Shown: in pieces, positions 63,996 through 64,000 of the stretch | Position numbering within the stretch: position 1 is the stretch's first letter | Layout: each line of letters starts with the position of its first letter | Assembly (NCBI GenBank): GCA_001772615.1 | Contig: MEUZ01000003.1 | Location: 310,001 to 374,000, forward strand | Reading direction: 5' to 3' | Origin: a candidate division WWE3 bacterium RIFCSPHIGHO2_01_FULL_40_23 | Lineage (GTDB): Bacteria > Patescibacteria > WWE3 > UBA101185 > 2-01-FULL-41-18 | Length of the DNA stretch: 64,000 nt | The notes under the pieces: model-generated | The model's database searches: none | What the model saw: only the letters and a program-made list of their open reading frames with translations | Told to the model about the DNA's origin: nothing | Program-made: the position numbers and the translations under genes

Positions 63996-64000
63996 AGGGA

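Noticed and set aside
1..64000. tRNA, rRNA or CRISPR loci
   Set aside because: No cloverleaf, rRNA signature or spaced direct repeats were recognised by eye in the intergenic regions. A tRNA or covariance-model scan was not possible and would be the deciding test.
1..64000. UGA recoded as Gly as in Gracilibacteria/Absconditabacteria
   Set aside because: UGA terminates rplX, xseA, bpsA and others at conserved ends, and conserved proteins show no internal UGA.

Overview
The window looks like a chromosomal segment of a Candidate Phyla Radiation (Patescibacteria) bacterium, perhaps Microgenomates or Katanobacteria; I cannot fix the lineage. The reasons are the very dense packing (no gene-free stretch reaches 300 bases), the missing rpmD (L30) between rpsE and rplO, shortened housekeeping proteins (AlaRS of 616 residues, IF-2 of 490, L3 of 141), a stand-alone Lon-type ATPase without a protease domain, a zinc-type S14, and many small proteins of unknown function. 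UGA is used as an ordinary stop, so the Gly-UGA code of some CPR lineages does not apply. Overall base composition is AT-rich.

Positions 1-23410 are one large minus-strand information-processing block, read right to left: rpoB, rpoC, rpsL, rpsG, a Nudix gene, (a small divergent gene and a LURP-one-like gene), fusA, tuf, then the S10/spc ribosomal cluster from rpsJ to secY, ending in ybaB. A SPOUT rRNA methyltransferase of RlmB type is translationally coupled inside the cluster between rplX and rplE. Attenuator-like terminators sit before fusA (with a possible 7-codon leader peptide) and between rpsJ and rplC.

Positions 23617-32517 carry a bifunctional-nuclease-like gene, mltG, a metallopeptidase, an acylphosphatase-like protein without catalytic residues, xseAB, ruvX, a bitopic membrane protein paired with a PilM/FtsA-like ATPase, and a minimal alaS. 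Positions 32556-42472 hold a membrane-anchored HerA/VirB4-type ATPase with a coiled-coil partner, small envelope-type proteins, and a ftsK-bpsA-rodZ operon in which bpsA encodes a probable branched-polyamine synthase. Positions 42583-57525 contain a TMTC-like GT-C membrane protein with TPRs, RNase J, a family-4 uracil-DNA glycosylase, a geranylgeranyl-reductase-like flavoprotein, a radical SAM enzyme, the peptidoglycan-amidating pair murT-gatD, the Lon-like ATPase, pnp, rpsO and a DHH-like protein that has lost metal ligands. Positions 57692-64000 hold infB, nusA, dnaJ/cbpA and several unknowns.

The most striking pattern is transcriptional. At least seven genes start 6-8 nt after a good -10 box, so their mRNAs should be leaderless. 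Others have predicted leaders of only about 3-6 nt. A second class of short, mostly unknown genes has a perfect AAAGGAG-type ribosome binding site and in most cases its own hairpin terminator. Convergent genes often share a 4-nt overlap of their stop codons with no terminator between them.
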